Origin: Ohtaekwangia koreensis
Lineage (GTDB): Bacteria > Bacteroidota > Bacteroidia > Cytophagales > Cyclobacteriaceae
Direction of reading: 5' to 3'
Length of the DNA stretch: 64,000 bases
Assembly: GCF_900167975.1 (NCBI RefSeq)
Contig: NZ_FUZU01000002.1
Span: 751,501-815,500, forward strand
Position 1 is the stretch's first letter; every line of letters begins with the position of its first letter. A model generated the notes under the pieces. It had not been told where the DNA came from. It saw nothing but the letters and a program-made list of their open reading frames with translations, and did not search any database. Below are positions 33,102-41,800 of the stretch, one piece after another. Both the position numbers and the translations under genes were made by a program.

Positions 33102-33139
33102 ACTGGAGTCTGCAGTTTTTACGACTGCGGACTTCCAGT
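33102..33139. terminator. Bidirectional terminator, one arm inside the ispH reading frame
   Basis: ACTGGAGTCTGCAGT (33102-33116) pairs with ACTGCGGACTTCCAGT (33124-33139) with one bulged base and one G-U pair, about fifteen pairs, and a TTTTACG loop. The ispH stop codon is in the loop and its last codons form the 3' arm. On the plus strand AAATTTT follows. Confidence 0.72.
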
Positions 33140-34360
33140 AAATTTTGTCAGAATCTCGTCAACAGATCGTTCTGGTTTAAAGAACTCAAGAACACGCAGC
33201 ATAACTCTGTCCACTAAGGTATCAGGACATGAGGCGCCACTTGTTAAAATAATCTTGACTATGTTTTTACCAGGCAGGAAAGAGTGCGTCACAACATTTT
33301 GTTTTGTGTGATAGTTATAGTGATGAATCTCTTCTTCCGATTTTATTTCCTTCTCTGAATTTATAAAGTAGGTTGGAAATTTGCGCTCGCATAACTCAAC
33401 AATGTGAGACGTATTAGAGCTGTTATATCCTCCTACAACAATAGCAAGGTCAGCATCAGTTTCTAACAACTGATATGTAGCGTCCTGATTGTCATTTGTG
33501 GCGTAACATAATGTGTCACGCGTATCTGCAAAATGCTCCTTGATGTTTTCTATACTATATAGCTGTATCATTAATTGTCTGAAGTAATCCGCTATAGCTT
33601 GCGTTTCCGTTGCGAGCATGGTAGTTTGATTCACAACACCAACCCGTTTCAAATCCTGAAGCGGATCGAATCCCTCGGAATGTTTGCCTGCAAACTCTTT
33701 GTAAAACTCTTCCTTGCTTTTTATGCCTAATATATATTGACCCAAGGCTTGGGCATCTTCTATATCACGAACGATTATTGAATGACCGCTTTGAGCACTG
33801 TGCGAAAATGTTGCGCGTGTCTCTTCATGCTTTGGCTTCCCGTGGATAATGATAGTATAATTTTCACTGCCCAATTTTTCAGAACGATTCCAAACCTTTT
33901 CTACAAATGGACATGTAGTATTATACTTTTGGACTTCGATGCCTTTGTCTAATAGGAGATGCTCAATTTCAACAGTTGTACCGAAGGCAGGAATGATCAC
34001 TATATCTTCCTTCTTCAGATCATCCCAAGGTATAAACTGCCTGCCGTCAGTGTCCATGATAAATTGGATTCCGCGACTTTGCAAATCATTATTCACCTCC
34101 TGATTGTGAATCATCTGGCTCAATAGAAAAACGCGCTTGTCAGGATTTTCTTCGAGGGCACGATAGCTTATTTCTATAGCGTTCTCTACACCATAGCAAA
34201 AACCAAAATGACGTGCTATATAAAATTGTACTGGACCGAAGTCTAAAAGCGTAGGAGAGAAGTCTTGCTTACGCAGATCTTTAATTCTGCGTGCTTCTTT
34301 TATTTTACCAGTAATGGAAGACCGGTAATATGCTGGGATATCAAATTTTTTGATGGCAAT
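33119..34360 (-). CDS. ispH: 4-Hydroxy-3-methylbut-2-enyl diphosphate reductase, non-canonical start
   Basis: This enzyme makes IPP and DMAPP at the end of the MEP pathway and carries a [4Fe-4S] cluster. The three cysteine ligands are visible: FGFCYGVENA, NTTCPFVEKVW and SGASCPDTL. The frame is open from codon 34366 but contains no ATG, GTG or TTG before the TTG at 34123, which would cut off the first cysteine. The block KKFDIPAYYRSSITGK starting at 34351 is normal for the long IspH of this phylum. The start is therefore ATT at 34360 or ATC at 34354, or a one-base indel in the A6 run hides a TTG start at 34359. The product has about 411-413 residues. Confidence 0.9.
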   Translation of the reverse strand: MAIKKFDIPAYYRSSITGKIKEARRIKDLRKQDFSPTLLDFGPVQFYIARHFGFCYGVENAIEISYRALEENPDKRVFLLSQMIHNQEVNNDLQSRGIQFIMDTDGRQFIPWDDLKKEDIVIIPAFGTTVEIEHLLLDKGIEVQKYNTTCPFVEKVWNRSEKLGSENYTIIIHGKPKHEETRATFSHSAQSGHSIIVRDIEDAQALGQYILGIKSKEEFYKEFAGKHSEGFDPLQDLKRVGVVNQTTMLATETQAIADYFRQLMIQLYSIENIKEHFADTRDTLCYATNDNQDATYQLLETDADLAIVVGGYNSSNTSHIVELCERKFPTYFINSEKEIKSEEEIHHYNYHTKQNVVTHSFLPGKNIVKIILTSGASCPDTLVDRVMLRVLEFFKPERSVDEILTKFTGSPQS

Positions 34361-34378
34361 TAAATTTTACACTAACTG

Positions 34379-34386
34379 CAAAGTTA
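34379..34386 (-). promoter_or_regulatory. -7 promoter element TAACTTTG of ispH
   Basis: On the minus strand TAACTTTG is an exact TAnnTTTG match. Its end lies 18 bp before the ATT codon at 34360, so the leader would be only about 12-18 nt. This fits translation starting at ATT or ATC. No good -33 box is seen. Confidence 0.5.
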
Positions 34387-34409
34387 GTGGAAGTTGCTAA
34401 ACGTTAACT

Positions 34410-34457
34410 GTTATCCGTTAACAGTTGTTGACTTTTAAAGTTCTGTTAACGGATAAC
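34410..34457. repeat. Perfect 15-bp inverted repeat between the small gene and ispH
   Basis: GTTATCCGTTAACAG (34410-34424) pairs perfectly with CTGTTAACGGATAAC (34443-34457), with an 18-bp spacer. The left arm is itself nearly palindromic: ACTGTTA-TCCGT-TAACAGT at 34407-34425. It lies 12 bp after the stop of the 57-residue protein, on the minus strand. It could terminate that transcript, or regulate ispH. The arms resemble those at 742-790. Confidence 0.65.
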
Positions 34458-34468
34458 GTTTTAACGAT

Positions 34469-34642
34469 TTATGCTGCCTTGGAGAGTTTATCTTCTTTGA
34501 TCTTGTTTGTTCTGATTTCCTTACTTTCAAGATCAAACCATTTAACTTCTACAAAATTGTTTTTGATGTACTTGAGAACTTCCATCACTTTACCATCAAT
34601 CTTGCTGCGAACACGTTCGCCCTTTTTAAAAAGTCTCCTCAT
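34469..34642 (-). CDS. 57-residue conserved-looking small protein
   Basis: The product opens MRRLFKKGERVRSKIDGKVM and continues with KYIKNNFVEVKWFDLESKEI, ending KIKEDKLSKAA. It reads like a small beta-barrel (SH3-like/KOW-style): a basic start, KGERVRSKIDGKVMEV then VEVKWFDLESKEIRTNKIKED. It begins 15 bp after the htrA stop codon, with an in-frame ATG preceded by GAATAT. It is too short for a default ORF filter. I recognise the pattern from Bacteroidota genomes but cannot name it. It may be co-transcribed with htrA. Confidence 0.68.
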   Translation of the reverse strand: MRRLFKKGERVRSKIDGKVMEVLKYIKNNFVEVKWFDLESKEIRTNKIKEDKLSKAA

Positions 34643-34657
34643 ATATTCCTATAAAGT

Positions 34658-36142
34658 TTACATTCTAAAGGCATAATTGAATTCTCTTGGAACGTCTTCA
34701 TATGTGCCTGAGAGAATTACCAATTCACCAGATTTCTTCTTCTTCAATAGTTCGTTAAACTCTTTAACGGATTTCACTGACACCTCGTTCACTTTTGTGA
34801 TAATAAAGCCTTCACGAATATCAGTGTACTTGGCCAGCTTGCCGCTTCCGAGTTCTTTTACGCGAACACCGTTGTTAATATCTAATTTTTTCAGAACATT
34901 TCCATCTACTTCTTCAACTTCTAATCCGAGTGATGCAAAACCAGTGCGTTCTTCGGGTTTCACTGTCCCGGTTTTTCCATCCCGATTTTTTAGAACCACA
35001 GGTAAAGTGACTTCTTTACCATCCCGGTTTACAGTTACATTCACTTTGTCTCCCGGACGATGGCGTCCTATATATTCTATCAATGCAGAGCTTGAAAGAA
35101 TTGGAGCTTCATCAATTTTCACCACGACATCTCCTTCTTTCAATCCGGCATCTTTTGCAGAACTAGCCGCAGCAAAACCGGATACATATGCGCCCGCGTT
35201 AACATGCAGATTATGTTCTTTCACCAGTTGACTGTTAACACTGCCGATTGATACTCCTAACCAACCGCGTTGCACTATACCAAACTGAATAAGATCTTCA
35301 ACAATTTTGCTAACGATGTTGGCTGGTACTGCAAAACCATACCCGGAGTATGAACCTGTTGGACTCGCTATAGCGGTGTTAATACCAAGCAAGCCACCAT
35401 TCAAATCTACCAACGCACCACCGCTGTTTCCAGGATTGATCGCAGCATCGGTTTGGATGAAGGATTCAATTGCTGTATTGCCTTCCTGTGAATTACGTTG
35501 AAGTATATTAATACTTCTTCCCTTTGCACTGATGATACCGGCTGTTACAGTAGAGTTCAGATTGAACGGATTTCCTACTGCCAACACCCACTCACCAACC
35601 TTCGCTTTATCAGAATCCACAAATGAAAGATGTGGAAGAGTTTTCTCATTTATTTTAATCAACGCAATGTCTGTATCAGGATCTGTACCTACAACTTCAG
35701 CTTTATAGGTACGGTTATCATATAGTGTCACCTCTACTACGTCAGCATCCTGTACTACGTGATTGTTGGTAACTATATATCCGTTTTCATTTACAATTAC
35801 GCCCGAGCCTGAACTTTGGCTAGGACCTTGGGGCATCATGCGTGGACCAAAAAACTCACGGAAAGGATCGAATGTTTCAGGTGATGATTCATTGCGTGTA
35901 CTTCCTTCCTGTGTAGAACGAATGAATACTACTGCAGGTGTTACCAGTTCAGCAGTCTTGGTAAAGTCGAGAGGAATCACCTGGCCATTCTCATCAACCT
36001 TATAGGCCACCTTAGATATAGGTGTACCACTAAGGTATTCCAGTTTCACGCCCTCTTTATCTTTATCCAACCATTTAAATGTAGCAACCGTACTCGCACT
36101 TCCGAGCACCGCTGCCAGAAAAAGTGATGCAAATCTTTTCAT
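34658..36142 (-). CDS. htrA: HtrA/DegP-family periplasmic serine protease
   Basis: From the ATG at 36142 the protein has 494 residues, with a signal anchor (MKRFASLFLAAVLGSASTVATF). The catalytic triad is visible: His in IVTNNHVVQDADVV near 127, Asp in DPDTDIALIKI near 157, and Ser in INPGNSGGALVDL near 236. Two PDZ domains follow (VVKIDEAPILSSSALIEYIGRHRPGD; REGFIITKVNEVSVKSVKEFNELLKKKKSGE). It degrades or refolds misfolded envelope proteins. Two copies of AACTGACAAWATT lie upstream on this strand and may be stress-related sites. A GTG two codons upstream is an alternative start. Confidence 0.94.
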   Translation of the reverse strand: MKRFASLFLAAVLGSASTVATFKWLDKDKEGVKLEYLSGTPISKVAYKVDENGQVIPLDFTKTAELVTPAVVFIRSTQEGSTRNESSPETFDPFREFFGPRMMPQGPSQSSGSGVIVNENGYIVTNNHVVQDADVVEVTLYDNRTYKAEVVGTDPDTDIALIKINEKTLPHLSFVDSDKAKVGEWVLAVGNPFNLNSTVTAGIISAKGRSINILQRNSQEGNTAIESFIQTDAAINPGNSGGALVDLNGGLLGINTAIASPTGSYSGYGFAVPANIVSKIVEDLIQFGIVQRGWLGVSIGSVNSQLVKEHNLHVNAGAYVSGFAAASSAKDAGLKEGDVVVKIDEAPILSSSALIEYIGRHRPGDKVNVTVNRDGKEVTLPVVLKNRDGKTGTVKPEERTGFASLGLEVEEVDGNVLKKLDINNGVRVKELGSGKLAKYTDIREGFIITKVNEVSVKSVKEFNELLKKKKSGELVILSGTYEDVPREFNYAFRM

Positions 36143-36479
36143 AATCACAATTTAATTAAGCTTGTTTTTAGTTAATCAAAAACCAGGCAGAAAGCCTTTA
36201 GAAAGAAATTTTGTCAGTTAATTCACGCCCCACATCTTTCGCCTGCTGCCAGATTTTAACCTTTGGTATCTTAAGTACGAAAACTTTCGGATTTTGGTTC
36301 TAACTGTTATGTCAATATTGTCAGTTTTTTCTGGATGGTAAAATTTAGCTGAGGTTTGTATATCTCGCGATGAAGTAACAACCTATATAGTCTTCGTAAC
36401 AAAGAGTGCTTGTCAATTAATTTTATTGTTGATGAATTAATTACGATGGAAGGTTTGCTTTATGACTACCTTGCTAAAA
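36143..36479. other. 337-bp gene-free region upstream of htrA
   Basis: The gap separates divergent genes. On the minus strand it holds two direct repeats, TAACTGACAAAATT (36220-36207) and AAACTGACAATATT (36327-36314), about 107 bp apart. I see no complete TAnnTTTG promoter with a good -33 box and no convincing small reading frame. The plus strand near 36480 is AT-rich. Confidence 0.5.
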
Positions 36480-36938
36480 ATGAAAGTTATGAGAATTGTC
36501 CTTATCATACTCACCTGTGTTGCGTTAGGTCCAAGTCTTTTTGCGCAACAAAAAGAATTTGGATGGTTGATTGGTACTTGGAAGTTAAAGGACAAAAATT
36601 CGTTTGAGCATTGGACTTATGATGAGAATCAAAAAGTGTTGCGAGGAATTTCATATCGTGTAAAGAATACCGCGGACACCACGATTACTGAAGAGATTGT
36701 AATCAAGTATCAGAACAATTCATTCTACTATATACCGGATGTTGCTGGAGAGCAGGGACCTGTTGAATTCAAAATAACAAAATACGATGCGACTACATTT
36801 GTAGCAGAAAACCCGAAGCATGATTTTCCGAAGATCATCCGGTATAAATTTGTACGCAAGAATAATGAAGATATAAACGAAGCTTCTATTGAAGGCAATG
36901 GAAAGACGATCTCCTACACGTTCGTTAGGGTGAGATAA
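36480..36938 (+). CDS. Exported DUF6265-like protein
   Basis: I start at the ATG at 36480 (152 residues), which gives a good signal peptide (MKVMRIVLIILTCVALGPSLFA). The mature part reads KEFGWLIGTWKLKDKNSFEHWTYDE, then IKYQNNSFYYIPDVAGEQGPVEFKI and VAENPKHDFPKIIRYKFV. The WLIGTWxxxxxxxExW opening, FxxENPxHDFPxxIxYxxx block and closing beta strand are typical of DUF6265-type lipocalin-like proteins. The ligand is unknown. It stands alone after a 337-bp gap. Confidence 0.75.
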   Translation: MKVMRIVLIILTCVALGPSLFAQQKEFGWLIGTWKLKDKNSFEHWTYDENQKVLRGISYRVKNTADTTITEEIVIKYQNNSFYYIPDVAGEQGPVEFKITKYDATTFVAENPKHDFPKIIRYKFVRKNNEDINEASIEGNGKTISYTFVRVR

Positions 36939-37040
36939 TCGTAACGTGTCTTACGGTATTTATATACTTGATTTGAACTTTTTGTGAAAATCACCCATCA
37001 AAAGGTAAACTATCAGTGCTCAAGTCCCGTAACGATCGTA

Positions 37041-37190
37041 ATGGAAAACTACTCCCCAACCTATACCATGCAGTCGAACCATAGCGACAAAGAAACCGCA
37101 CACCGCAGACTAAGAAGACTGCGCACACTTCTCATCATCTGGTTAATCTCTCTTTTGGCAACAGTGATTTGGTTTTCATTAAGTTCTTAG
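37041..37190 (+). CDS. Possible small single-helix membrane protein
   Basis: From the ATG at 37041 the product has 49 residues: a polar N-terminus with RRLRRLRTLL followed by one membrane helix LIIWLISLLATVIWFSLSS. A longer version from 36984 is also open. Its stop overlaps the converging stop of the DUF2071 gene by four bases. There is no clear promoter or ribosome-binding site. The positive-inside arrangement makes it plausible but not certain. Confidence 0.4.
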   Translation: MENYSPTYTMQSNHSDKETAHRRLRRLRTLLIIWLISLLATVIWFSLSS

Positions 37191-37912
37191 CAGAACCCTG
37201 ATTCAAATTTTAATCCTTCTCGTACAACTATATCAGATCCCTCCGCCAGGAAAACAGAAACAGGTGCCTCGTTTTTTAAGAATTCAAATTCATTTCCATA
37301 TATACTTCCAAAACCAACATCTATAGCATAACTCTTCACCGGGTATACTTTCCACTGTGGGTGTTCAACGCCGTATTCGGATGTTTTCTGATTGCTTATC
37401 CTGGTATAACCCCAATAATGTTCAGTGATAAATTCTTCCTCACTTCCCACTTTAATCGCGACTGCATTTTTTGAGGTGGTCACCTCGAGAGAATTCCATT
37501 CTTTTAATTTCCAACGGTACTCAACAGTAAGATCATTCTCGCCGGTTTCCCAGCGGTGCGTCATTGGCATGGTCTGGTAATTTTCTTTATAGATCTTGTT
37601 CGCGACAAAAGTCAATGCATGCTTCGGTACAATCTCTTTGATGAACACCACACCGCGCTTCCATCCATCAACATCTTTATATCGTACATAGAACCGAAGG
37701 TTAACCTCCTCAAACGTAGAATGAAAAGGTATACGAAATCCAAGCAGGCGTGTATTGACAAACATAAACCCAACCAGGCTTACATAGCAGGTATCATTCC
37801 ATAAATCAAGTTCTGTTTTATATGGAAGATGACGTTGAAGGATGCCTGGATCTACTGCATAGTTTGCCAGGGCAAGCTTGCGCCACTCTGCTGTCAGGAA
37901 AACACGCGCCAT
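37187..37912 (-). CDS. DUF2071 family protein (YqjF-like)
   Basis: The 241-residue protein opens MARVFLTAEWRKLALANYAVDPGILQRHLPYKTELDLWN, the DUF2071/YqjF signature (WxxLxxxxYxVxPxxLxxxLPxxxxLD), followed by CYVSLVGFMFVNTRLLGFRIPFHSTFEEVNLRFYV. The family is an acetoacetate decarboxylase-like beta-barrel, but the catalytic lysine is not conserved and function is unknown. It starts two bases after the stop of the thioredoxin-like lipoprotein gene, so it is the third gene of a small operon. Confidence 0.85.
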   Translation of the reverse strand: MARVFLTAEWRKLALANYAVDPGILQRHLPYKTELDLWNDTCYVSLVGFMFVNTRLLGFRIPFHSTFEEVNLRFYVRYKDVDGWKRGVVFIKEIVPKHALTFVANKIYKENYQTMPMTHRWETGENDLTVEYRWKLKEWNSLEVTTSKNAVAIKVGSEEEFITEHYWGYTRISNQKTSEYGVEHPQWKVYPVKSYAIDVGFGSIYGNEFEFLKNEAPVSVFLAEGSDIVVREGLKFESGFC

Positions 37913-37914
37913 AG

Positions 37915-38412
37915 TCAGAGGTGTTTTACCACTTCTGATATTTCCACTTCACCGTTAAATTTCTGAATGAGTTTACGGTCATCGTAGATGTATATAGAAG
38001 GTGTTTCGATCTGGCCATATGTATTGATCACATCATTTACCGATGTACTGCCAAAATGAACATTACTGAATTTATCTAATGTATATTCGGAAGCAAATTT
38101 TTGAAGCTCCTCGCGTGTTGCTGAAGATACAAAGTATAACTGGTAGTCCTTGAAGGCCTTTATGTTTTCACCAATCTGTTTTGCTTCACGTTGACAGTGA
38201 TCACAATCAGGCTGAAACATGATGATAATATTTTTCCCTGTTAAGTTTTTTGCCGAAAACTGATTTCCATCTAACGAAGTTATAGTCATCGCAGGCAAAT
38301 CATTTGCGGCAATGGTGGTTGAGGGTTGCTCGTTTGTTTTCGTTTCCTGTGGTTTATTACAGGCTGTAACGGCAAACACACACACCCATAGGAGTATAGA
38401 TCGATTCTTCAT
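37915..38412 (-). CDS. Thioredoxin-like (TlpA/redoxin) lipoprotein
   Basis: From the ATG at 38412 the protein has 165 residues. The lipobox is FAVTAC near residue 18. The thioredoxin fold begins MTITSLDGNQFSAKNLTGKNIIIMF, and the redox site is QPDCDHCQREA (CxxC) near residue 78. It ends IYIYDDRKLIQKFNGEVEISEVVK. It should act as a thiol-disulfide reductase tethered in the periplasm. The ATG lies one base after the upstream small membrane protein stop, and its own stop is two bases before the DUF2071 gene, so the three genes are tightly coupled. Confidence 0.87.
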   Translation of the reverse strand: MKNRSILLWVCVFAVTACNKPQETKTNEQPSTTIAANDLPAMTITSLDGNQFSAKNLTGKNIIIMFQPDCDHCQREAKQIGENIKAFKDYQLYFVSSATREELQKFASEYTLDKFSNVHFGSTSVNDVINTYGQIETPSIYIYDDRKLIQKFNGEVEISEVVKHL

Positions 38413-38413
38413 G

Positions 38414-38608
38414 TTATTTAATGATAAAGAACATAAGCCAATATACAATATATGAAGTGGATGCAATGCCACCATAGAGCTTGATAACCTTTCTCCGGTT
38501 TTGCACATCTTCCCACCACAACATTGCCCAAGGTTTGTATAGGCCAATTACTAAAAAAGCAAAGGCCGTGATGCTGATATAGAGTAAGAGCTGTTGAACA
38601 AAATTCAT
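38414..38608 (-). CDS. Small two-helix membrane protein coupled to the redoxin gene
   Basis: The 64-residue protein has two hydrophobic helices (LLLYISITAFAFLVIGLY and KLYGGIASTSYIVYWLMFFII) with a short loop containing WEDVQNRRKV. It heads a three-gene operon with the redoxin lipoprotein and the DUF2071 protein. Small tandem-helix proteins like this may help electron transfer or assembly at the membrane, but that is inference. I do not recognise a named family. Confidence 0.65.
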   Translation of the reverse strand: MNFVQQLLLYISITAFAFLVIGLYKPWAMLWWEDVQNRRKVIKLYGGIASTSYIVYWLMFFIIK

Positions 38609-38727
38609 GGTACAGTTGTTTAGATCAGCTGTTGCAATGCGGAAAGGTAATAAGTCATTGATGAATAGTCATCCACCAGAAACAAAAATATAATTTGCAA
38701 TAGTCTGGTGGGGATTTTGAAGGACGC

Positions 38728-38735
38728 TATCTTTG
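38728..38735 (+). promoter_or_regulatory. -7 promoter element TATCTTTG of mfd
   Basis: This exact TAnnTTTG match lies 87 bp before the GTG start of mfd and predicts a leader of about 80 nt. No convincing -33 box is seen at 19-20 bp. Confidence 0.5.
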
Positions 38736-38822
38736 CAGCTTTTCTTTTTCCTGTTATCTCATCTTAAGCTACCTATATATGGTTGCTTACAGCCGGGACA
38801 ACCAATAACTGACAACGGAAAC

Positions 38823-41800
38823 GTGAGGGCGATCGATTTTTTAAGTATCTATAAAGCGGATGGTTTGATAAAGACCGTAGCCGAAGGGATTCGCGCGCCC
38901 AAAGCACAGGTTGTTCGTATCAAAGGTCTATCAGGAAGTCTTGATGCTGTAGTGGTTGCAGCAACTTTTAAAGTACATCCACAGGATTATCTCGTTATAC
39001 TTCAGGATCGTGAAGAAGCCGCATACTTTCAAAACGATCTTCAAAATCTTCTGGATCGTGAAGTACTTTTCTTCCCGATGTCATACAAGCGGCCTTATGA
39101 GTATGACGAAACGGAGAACGCTAATATCCTGATGCGTGCAGAAATTTTAAATCGCCTGTCAGGTAAAACAACTCCGGAAATAATTGTTACATACCCGGAA
39201 GCACTCAGCGAAAAAGTAATCAATAAACGATCACTTGCATCAAACACATTTACAGTAAAACTTGGTGAACGCCTTGATATAGCGTTCCTGGAGGAGTTCC
39301 TGCATAATTATGATTTTGAAAAGACTGACTTTGTATATGAAGCAGGTCAGTTTGCTATACGCGGAGGGATCATTGATATATACTCGTTTGCGTATGAGAT
39401 CCCGTATCGTATAGAATTGTTTGGTGATGAAGTGGACAGTATCCGCACATTTGAGCCAGGCTCACAGTTGTCCGTCAACAAACTGGATAAGGTAAATATT
39501 ATACCCAACGTCCAGACGAAATTAGTTCAGGAGGAACGTCAATCGTTGCTTGAATTTATTTCTGCAGAAACAAAATTGTGGTTTAAGGATGTACAACTCA
39601 CAAAAGACATAGTTCAAAAAAGTTTTGAAAGAGCAGATGCATCGTTCGATAAAATATTAAAGGCAAGTGGTGCGCATGTAGTGTCTTCTCCTGAAAAGTT
39701 ATTTGATACAGGCGAGGCATTTCTCCAGCGAACGACTTCATTTACACGCGTTGAATTCGGAAGCAGATTCATTCTTGAGAATGCACGCACTTTTGATTAT
39801 CAATCTTCAGCGCAGCCATCGTTCAATAAAAATTTTGAATTACTGGCTGGTGATCTGTACGATCATCAGGTACAAGGGCTGAGTAATTTTATCGCTGCCG
39901 ATATGCCCAGACAGCTCGAACGACTGAAGGGTGTATTCGAGGAGATAAATATAGAATTGAAATTCCAGCCGCTGGAGTTTGCATTGCGTGAAGGTTTTGT
40001 AGATCAGAATCTGAAACTGGTTTGCTATACCGATCATCAGATCTTTGAACGATTTCACCGCTATAAAGCGAAAGAAAAATTTACCAAATCGAAGGCGCTT
40101 ACGCTTCGCGAGCTATATACACTTCAACCCGGAGATTTTGTAACACACATTGACTATGGCATTGCCAAATTTGCAGGCCTTGAAAAACGTGATGTGAACG
40201 GACATGATCAGGAAGCAATTCGATTGGTATACCGTGATGATGATTTGCTATATGTGAGCATTCACTCTCTTCATAAAATCTCAAAGTACTCTGGCAAAGA
40301 AGGTACTCCGCCTGTCATGAGTAAGCTCGGCACCCAAGAGTGGGAGACGAAGAAATCAAAAGTCAAGAAGCGTGTAAAAGATATAGCGAAGGAATTAATA
40401 GAACTTTACGCCAAGCGTAAAACAGCGCCTGGCTTTGCATATTCTCAAGATGGATTTTTACAAGCGGAGTTAGAATCATCATTTATATATGAAGATACTC
40501 CGGATCAGGCACGTGCCACGGAAGATGTAAAGAAAGATATGCAGAACCCACACCCGATGGATCGGCTTGTGTGTGGTGATGTAGGCTTTGGCAAAACGGA
40601 AGTAGCAGTACGCGCTGCATTCAAGGCTGCGACAGAAGGGAAGCAGGTTGCTGTACTGGTGCCCACTACAATTTTGGCAATGCAACACTATAGAACGTTT
40701 CGCGATCGTCTCTCTGATTTCCCGGTGAGAGTTGAGTATGTTTCGCGTTTCAAAACGGATAGTGATATAAAAAAGATCATCGCAGAAACGAAAGAAGGCA
40801 AAGTAAATATATTGATCGGTACACATCGTATTGTGAGTAAAGATGTAGAGTTTAAGGATCTCGGTTTACTCATCATTGATGAAGAACAAAAGTTCGGTGT
40901 TAAGGTGAAAGATCGGTTGAAGGAATTGAAAGTAAACGTTGATGTACTTACGTTAACAGCTACACCAATTCCACGCACACTGCATTTCTCTTTAATGGGT
41001 GCACGTGATCTTAGTATCATTGCAACGCCACCGCCAAATCGTCAGCCGGTAACTACAGAGCTTCATACCTTTAATGAAGAAATAATTCGCGATGCCGTTA
41101 GTAATGAACTACGAAGAGGTGGACAGGTTTTCTTTGTGCACAATCGCGTAAATGATATTGAATCTATTGCTAACACTATATATAGACTTGTTCCGGATTC
41201 CCGCATCGGCATCGGCCATGGCCAGATGGATGGTGACAAACTGGAAAAGGTAATGGTGAAGTTTATTGATGGTGAATACGATGTTCTGGTTTCTACAAAC
41301 ATCATCGAATCTGGTCTGGATATACCAAACGCCAATACGATCATGATCAATCAGGCGCATATGTTTGGTTTATCAGATCTTCACCAGATGCGCGGACGCG
41401 TAGGGCGGTCTAATAAAAAAGCTTATTGCTATTTACTAACTCCGCCTGCATCATCTTTATCTGCAGACTCACGCAAACGCCTATCGGCTCTTGAAGAATT
41501 TTCAGAATTAGGCGATGGATTTAAAGTCGCGATGCGTGATTTGGATATACGCGGTGCCGGAAATATGCTAGGTGCTGAGCAAACAGGTTTTATAAGTGAT
41601 CTTGGATTTGATACATATCACAAGATTCTCGATGATGCTGTACAAGAACTGAAAGAGACTGACTTCAAAGAATTGTTTGCTTCAGATCTTGCTGAGAAAG
41701 CTAAACTTATTGTACAGGATTGTGTGATCGAAACAGACTTGGAGATTCTGATTCCGGAAACCTATATCGCCAGCACAACGGAGCGCCTACAGCTTTATTC

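Noticed and set aside
33119-34123. Annotating ispH from the TTG at 34123
   Set aside because: That version lacks the first cluster cysteine and about 76 well-matching N-terminal residues that are in frame upstream.
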